A stretch of DNA of 9,792 nt from Deltaproteobacteria bacterium (GTDB taxonomy: Bacteria > Desulfobacterota > DAOWNY01). The stretch covers positions 1 to 9,792 of the forward strand of contig DAOWNY010000052.1 in NCBI GenBank assembly GCA_030642325.1. Reading direction: 5' to 3'. The notes under the pieces are model-generated. The model ran no database searches. It was not told where the DNA came from and saw only the letters and a list, made by a program, of their open reading frames with translations. The translations under genes and the position numbers were made by a program. Shown here piece after piece: positions 6,537 through 9,792 of the stretch (its first letter is position 1; every line of letters begins with the position of its first letter).

Positions 6537-7229
6537 ATGATTAAGCTTACAAATATAACCAAAACCTACCAATCGGGCAAAGTAATGGTCCGGGCACTTA
6601 ACAATATTTCTCTGGAAATAAAAAAGGGGGAGTTCATACTGCTGGTCGGCCCCTCCGGATCGGGTAAAACCACCCTCTTAAATATCATCGGTTGTTTGAC
6701 CAGGATCACGAAAGGAAGCTTCCGGTTGGCAGATCAAGAAGTATCTCATTTTCCGGACCATTTTCTATCGGCCCTCAGAAGAAAAAAGATGGGCTTTATT
6801 TTTCAGCAATTTAACCTTCTTTCAGGGTACTCAACCTGGGAAAATGTTACCCTCCCCCTCCTGCCCACAGGTATCTCGGAAAAAAAGAGGAAGGCCAGGG
6901 CAATGAAACTTTTAGAAGAGTTGAATCTGGAGACCAGGGCCGATTTCATGGCCAATGAGTTAAGCGGAGGAGAGCAACAGCGGGCGGCAATCGTCCGCGC
7001 CCTGATAAATGACCCTGAAATAATATTGGCCGATGAGCCTCTCTCCAACATCGATATGGTAAACGTCAATATTGTTATGGATATCCTGGCAGAACTGAAA
7101 AAAAAAGGTAAAACGATCATTACCTCATTTCACGATCCTAAAACTCTCCTCTCCAGGCTGGGGGACCGCACTGTTTCTTTCCAATCGGGTAATATAGCCA
7201 AGATAACTGATGGTAACATGAATTTATGA
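6537..7229 (+). CDS. ABC transporter ATPase, LolD/MacB-type
   Basis: Nucleotide-binding subunit that powers the FtsX-type permease upstream, 230 aa, the usual length for LolD-like ATPases. All catalytic elements are present: Walker A GPSGSGKT (residues 38-45), Q-loop FQQFNLL (Gln90), signature LSGGEQQR (142-149), Walker B IILADEP (162-168, Asp166 and Glu167) and H-loop His199. The FQQFNLL and LSGGEQQR strings are typical of the LolD/MacB/FtsE group. The segment after Walker B reads LSNID instead of the usual TGNLD, a small deviation near the D-loop. GGAG (6528-6531) lies 5 nt before the ATG. The gene ends in an ATGA overlap with the next gene, so ATPase and polytopic protein are made together. 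The gene is intact and should be active. Confidence 0.94.
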   Translation: MIKLTNITKTYQSGKVMVRALNNISLEIKKGEFILLVGPSGSGKTTLLNIIGCLTRITKGSFRLADQEVSHFPDHFLSALRRKKMGFIFQQFNLLSGYSTWENVTLPLLPTGISEKKRKARAMKLLEELNLETRADFMANELSGGEQQRAAIVRALINDPEIILADEPLSNIDMVNVNIVMDILAELKKKGKTIITSFHDPKTLLSRLGDRTVSFQSGNIAKITDGNMNL

Positions 7230-8245
7230 TACTCAACAGCTACATCATAACTTATCTGGTCTGCTCAATTTTTTCGCTTGTCATCGGTCTTAGTGCGGCA
7301 TTTTATGGCTTTGGCATCGGAAAAAAGTGGGATATCAATAATCAGGCGGAAGAGCAGTACCGCCTGGAAAAACAGGTCTATCTGATCATTACCGTGGTGT
7401 CCCTCGGATTTTTATTAAGAATCTTAATGATTCCCTTGTGGTTCTGGACCCTTCACAGCATGATCATTTCAATTCCAGGCGCCATGTGTCTGGTGGGGGT
7501 CCACAATATAAATTCTCCCTTCTCCTATCTGGCAAGTGGACTTAAACTGGTGCTGCCCGCCCTCTATGGTTACTGGTTGATCTTAAATTTTTTGGACCGT
7601 CAGATGGTAACCCAGCCCTTCATGAAACAAAAACTGATCTTTCTTGCCCCCCTGGGCGTCTTGATCCTTTTGGAAACGATTCTAGACGTCTCCTTCTTCT
7701 TTTCAGCTCCTCCCCGCCAGGTATCCTGCTGCACCTCCCTCTTTGATGTTCCCAGGGAAAATATCCCCCAAATTGTTTCCCAGTCTACCTATATCTGGCT
7801 TATTATATTTTATGTTTTGACTATTTTCATTCTGGTAGAAATGGGATATTTTTTCATTGCCCAAAAAAAAAGTAAGCACTCGGAACGGGGATGGTGGTTT
7901 GGCAATAAACCGCTCATGGGTTTGGAAACGCTCTTAATCATCCTGGTTTTTGGGGTATTTATTCTGGCCCTCCATACCAAACTCAGCCCCCTCTTTCTGC
8001 ACCTACCTTTCCATCACTGCATTTTTTGCCTGGCTCAGGAAACATGGGACGCCCTTATTTTTATGGGCATGATTTTAATCGGTCTTATTCTTTTTTTGAT
8101 CTATTTCTGGGTAGTCTCTTCGGCCAATTATTCTGAAGCTAATCCCACATTATCGGAAAAGATGGTTAATATGTTGAAATGGTCGGGTGGCCTGCTGACC
8201 GGGGGACTGGTAATATTGTCGCTGCATCTCTTTTTGGTTTTTTAA
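7226..8245 (+). CDS. Polytopic membrane protein with outward-facing Cys motifs, 339 aa
   Basis: Not recognised. About eight transmembrane helices are visible (roughly 5-28, 51-74, 102-123, 138-159, 188-211, 231-250, 275-298, 318-338). Charged loops such as GKKWD, RQMVTQPFMKQK and AQKKSKHSERG suggest both termini lie outside the cytoplasm by the positive-inside rule. The cysteine motifs then fall on the outer side: Cys88 (PGAMC), Cys168-Cys169 (SCCTS) and HHCIFC (His263, His264, Cys265, Cys268). Cys13 in TM1 is the exception. HHCxxC resembles a redox or metal-ligand motif. Coupling by ATGA to the ATPase makes it a likely subunit or partner of the ABC system. It could receive, pass on or oxidise a substrate. 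No ribosome-binding site is obvious, which fits translational coupling. It could be a quinone-linked redox protein, but I see no heme or quinone motif. Confidence 0.8.
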   Translation: MILNSYIITYLVCSIFSLVIGLSAAFYGFGIGKKWDINNQAEEQYRLEKQVYLIITVVSLGFLLRILMIPLWFWTLHSMIISIPGAMCLVGVHNINSPFSYLASGLKLVLPALYGYWLILNFLDRQMVTQPFMKQKLIFLAPLGVLILLETILDVSFFFSAPPRQVSCCTSLFDVPRENIPQIVSQSTYIWLIIFYVLTIFILVEMGYFFIAQKKSKHSERGWWFGNKPLMGLETLLIILVFGVFILALHTKLSPLFLHLPFHHCIFCLAQETWDALIFMGMILIGLILFLIYFWVVSSANYSEANPTLSEKMVNMLKWSGGLLTGGLVILSLHLFLVF

Positions 8246-8311
8246 CCCTTTATCGACAAGAAATTTGTAGCTAATTAAGGAGGCTGGCTCCTGGATTCCG
8301 AGTAGTTACAA

Positions 8312-9148
8312 TTATCTTTTCCCGGTTAGTTTTATATACTCCCTGCTGAAGTCGTTTATAAACTTTTCTACCTGTCTTTCTGCCTCCCTGAGCTCCCATG
8401 AATTTCTAAAACTGGAGGAAAGACTGAGAAAAATCTGATGGTATCTGGAGGGTTGCGATCCTATGGATTGGTAGTCTATTTTGTCCAACCGGTATTCCCA
8501 TCCCTCAAAAAAATATTTTCCAAAACGTCGTTTCCGATCATCCTTAAAAGGCCAGCGAACTTTTAAGGAAAAAAATCGGAAACCGATATCCTTCAGTTTT
8601 GGAGAAAAACGGACAAGATCAGGGCTCACCGTCTCACCTGCCATATCGGACACTTCTTTAAAAAAGGATTTTACAATATCAATATCGGTGATGATTTGAC
8701 CGTAGAGGTACCAGTCATCGATAATCAAGACTACCAGCTCCTTTTCCTGACCGGTTAGATGTTGATAGCTGGGACAAAAATGATCCCGGCAGAGAGTTTG
8801 GCCGTAAAAGGAGTGATAGCGCAAATCTTTTCCTCTGTTAAGGGCGGGATGAAGAAGGCATCCTACTTTCTTGTTTTCATCATCAACAAATCCTAAAAAC
8901 TCGCAATTGTATATCACCTCATAAAGCTTTTCCCTGGGTTCTTTTGCTTTGATAATCCGGGAATAATTTTCAACAGAGCCTTCCTCATCCCCCTTAAGGG
9001 AGCGATAAAGCTCGGTTCGGATCAGCAATTTTTCCTTTAAACTTTTCCGGTCACCCCATAAGTAATTATAAAGTCCGCAACAAGCCCCGCAGGACTTGGT
9101 TTTATCCGGCTGACAAAGACTGATGGATTCATTGCTCAATTTGTTCAT
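8312..9148 (-). CDS. YkgJ-like cysteine-cluster protein, 278 aa
   Basis: Cytoplasmic protein with eight cysteines, all in the first 125 residues: Cys12, Cys20-x2-Cys23-Cys24 (SCGACCGLYNY), Cys82, Cys97 (VGCLLHP), Cys120 and Cys125 (LCRDHFC). The CxxCC start followed by spaced Cys pairs resembles the YkgJ/UPF0153 zinc- or iron-cluster family, whose biochemical role is poorly known. It is longer than typical members because of an additional, largely helical, cysteine-free half (126-278). There is no signal peptide or membrane span. It lies 58 nt after the helicase gene on the same strand and may be co-transcribed with it. The start is at ATG 9146-9148, with only a weak AGG just upstream. It converges with the cysteine-rich ABC operon (66 bp between stops), so no functional link is implied. 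Family assignment is moderately sure; its function is not. Confidence 0.72.
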   Translation of the reverse strand: MNKLSNESISLCQPDKTKSCGACCGLYNYLWGDRKSLKEKLLIRTELYRSLKGDEEGSVENYSRIIKAKEPREKLYEVIYNCEFLGFVDDENKKVGCLLHPALNRGKDLRYHSFYGQTLCRDHFCPSYQHLTGQEKELVVLIIDDWYLYGQIITDIDIVKSFFKEVSDMAGETVSPDLVRFSPKLKDIGFRFFSLKVRWPFKDDRKRRFGKYFFEGWEYRLDKIDYQSIGSQPSRYHQIFLSLSSSFRNSWELREAERQVEKFINDFSREYIKLTGKR

Positions 9149-9206
9149 TACCTGTGATTACCCCGCTTTCTGATTTTGGCCGGCGCTAACTCGCCATAAT
9201 CATCTT

Positions 9207-9792
9207 TTAAAATAATTTAAGTTGATCGCAAGTCTTGCCCTTCATCTTCTTTGCCGTCGGTTTTTCATGCCTTCTCAATTTTTTTTCTATGTCCTCCACA
9301 AAAGGAGAAAGTTCCCTCTTGACCGGCTTTCCGTAAATTCTCCGGTTTTTTGTCCAGGTCAAATAAAGTTGTTCCTTTGCACGGGTAAGGGCAACATAAA
9401 AAAGTCTTCTTTCTTCATTTTGGTCGCTATACCCGGAGACCGACCCCTGGTAAGGGATAAGGCCCCTTTCGCAGCCTGCAATAAAAACCACAGGGAACTC
9501 CAGACCCTTGGCGGCGTGCATAGTCATCAAGCTAACCTTTTCGGTCTTAGCGTCGTAGGTATCGGGATCACGTTTAAGAGAAACCGTGGTAAAAAAATCG
9601 GAACTGTTATTACCAAATTGCTGAGAACTGATTATAAGGCTGTTTAAGGCTTCTTCCACTTTCGGATTATCCGTGCCTGTCGGTCTGGTTTTGGTCCGTT
9701 TTGTAAGATAAATCAGCTTTTTTTCCACTGTCATCCCTGCTGTCTCTTTTTTTGCTTTTAAAATGCTTTCCGAAAAATCTTCAAACGGCAGA
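9207..9792 (-). CDS. UvrD/PcrA-superfamily helicase, C-terminal part
   Basis: 3' end of a superfamily 1A DNA helicase gene whose 5' part lies beyond the window; 195 codons are at least partly visible. Motif V is clear (VSLMTMHAAKGLEFPVVF, then AGCERGLIPY, about nt 9455-9536). So is motif VI (EERRLFYVALTRAKEQLYL, nt 9360-9416), which contains the arginine that contacts ATP. The frame continues upstream of the Met at 9734 without a stop to the window edge, so this Met is not the start. After motif VI a basic tail (RRHEKPTAKKMKGK) leads to the C-terminal pentapeptide QLKLF (nt 9210-9224), close to the bacterial clamp-binding consensus. It may be classical UvrD/PcrA or a longer fusion helicase found in some anaerobes; the missing N-terminus decides. 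It is likely the first visible gene of a minus-strand operon with the 8-cysteine protein. Confidence 0.92.
   Translation of the reverse strand, partial: LPFEDFSESILKAKKETAGMTVEKKLIYLTKRTKTRPTGTDNPKVEEALNSLIISSQQFGNNSSDFFTTVSLKRDPDTYDAKTEKVSLMTMHAAKGLEFPVVFIAGCERGLIPYQGSVSGYSDQNEERRLFYVALTRAKEQLYLTWTKNRRIYGKPVKRELSPFVEDIEKKLRRHEKPTAKKMKGKTCDQLKLF

Noticed and set aside
8278..8292. AGGAG/CTCCT stem in the gap between convergent genes, as a bidirectional terminator
   Set aside because: The stem is only 5 bp and neither strand has a proper T-run after it.
9181..9194. GGCG/CGCC stem between the minus-strand genes
   Set aside because: A 4-bp stem with no T-run is not enough to call a terminator or attenuator.
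9222..9647. 141-codon plus-strand frame opposite the helicase
   Set aside because: It is an antisense shadow of a gene with clear helicase motifs V and VI.

Overview
The window holds two ABC-transport gene blocks on the plus strand, followed by two minus-strand genes that face them. The organism is most likely an anaerobic bacterium with a Gram-negative-type envelope, for example a Desulfobacterota-like lineage. This rests on the YbhFSR-type exporter, the FtsX/MacB-type exporter, the cysteine-rich YkgJ-like protein, moderate GC with AT-rich intergenic DNA, and GTTCAC-type intergenic repeats. No marker gene fixes the taxon, so the assignment is weak.

Block 1 (1-4671) is a drug-exporter-type ABC cassette in the order tandem-NBD ATPase (YbhF type, 5' end outside the window), ABC-2 permease, ABC-2 permease. 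This is the ybhF-ybhS-ybhR gene order. A segment of about 950 bp splits the ATPase from the first permease. It carries an AT-rich orphan gene (1628-1981, about 34% GC by hand count), a cluster of mutually exclusive small stems (2035-2065), a perfect 22-bp-arm hairpin (2073-2121) and a CCGG-rich leader. It looks like inserted or rearranged DNA.

An AT-rich gap (4672-4994) with GTTCAC repeats and a possible terminator separates the blocks. Block 2 (4995-8245) is a tight four-gene unit: a small membrane-anchored cysteine-rich protein, an FtsX/MacB-type permease, a LolD/MacB-type ATPase, and an eight-helix membrane protein. Two junctions are 4-nt ATGA overlaps and the other gap is 19 nt. In all three membrane proteins almost every cysteine falls in a segment predicted to be outside the cytoplasm (CC, CxxC, HC and HHCxxC motifs). 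I read this as a candidate undescribed cysteine-lined ABC system, perhaps handling a metal, a thiol or sulfur, or a disulfide-bonded client. The substrate cannot be told from sequence alone.

On the minus strand, a UvrD/PcrA-superfamily helicase C-terminus (9207 to the window end) ends in a clamp-binding-like QLKLF. Downstream of it, probably co-transcribed, is an 8-cysteine YkgJ-like protein (8312-9148). These genes converge on block 2 with only 66 bp between the stop codons.
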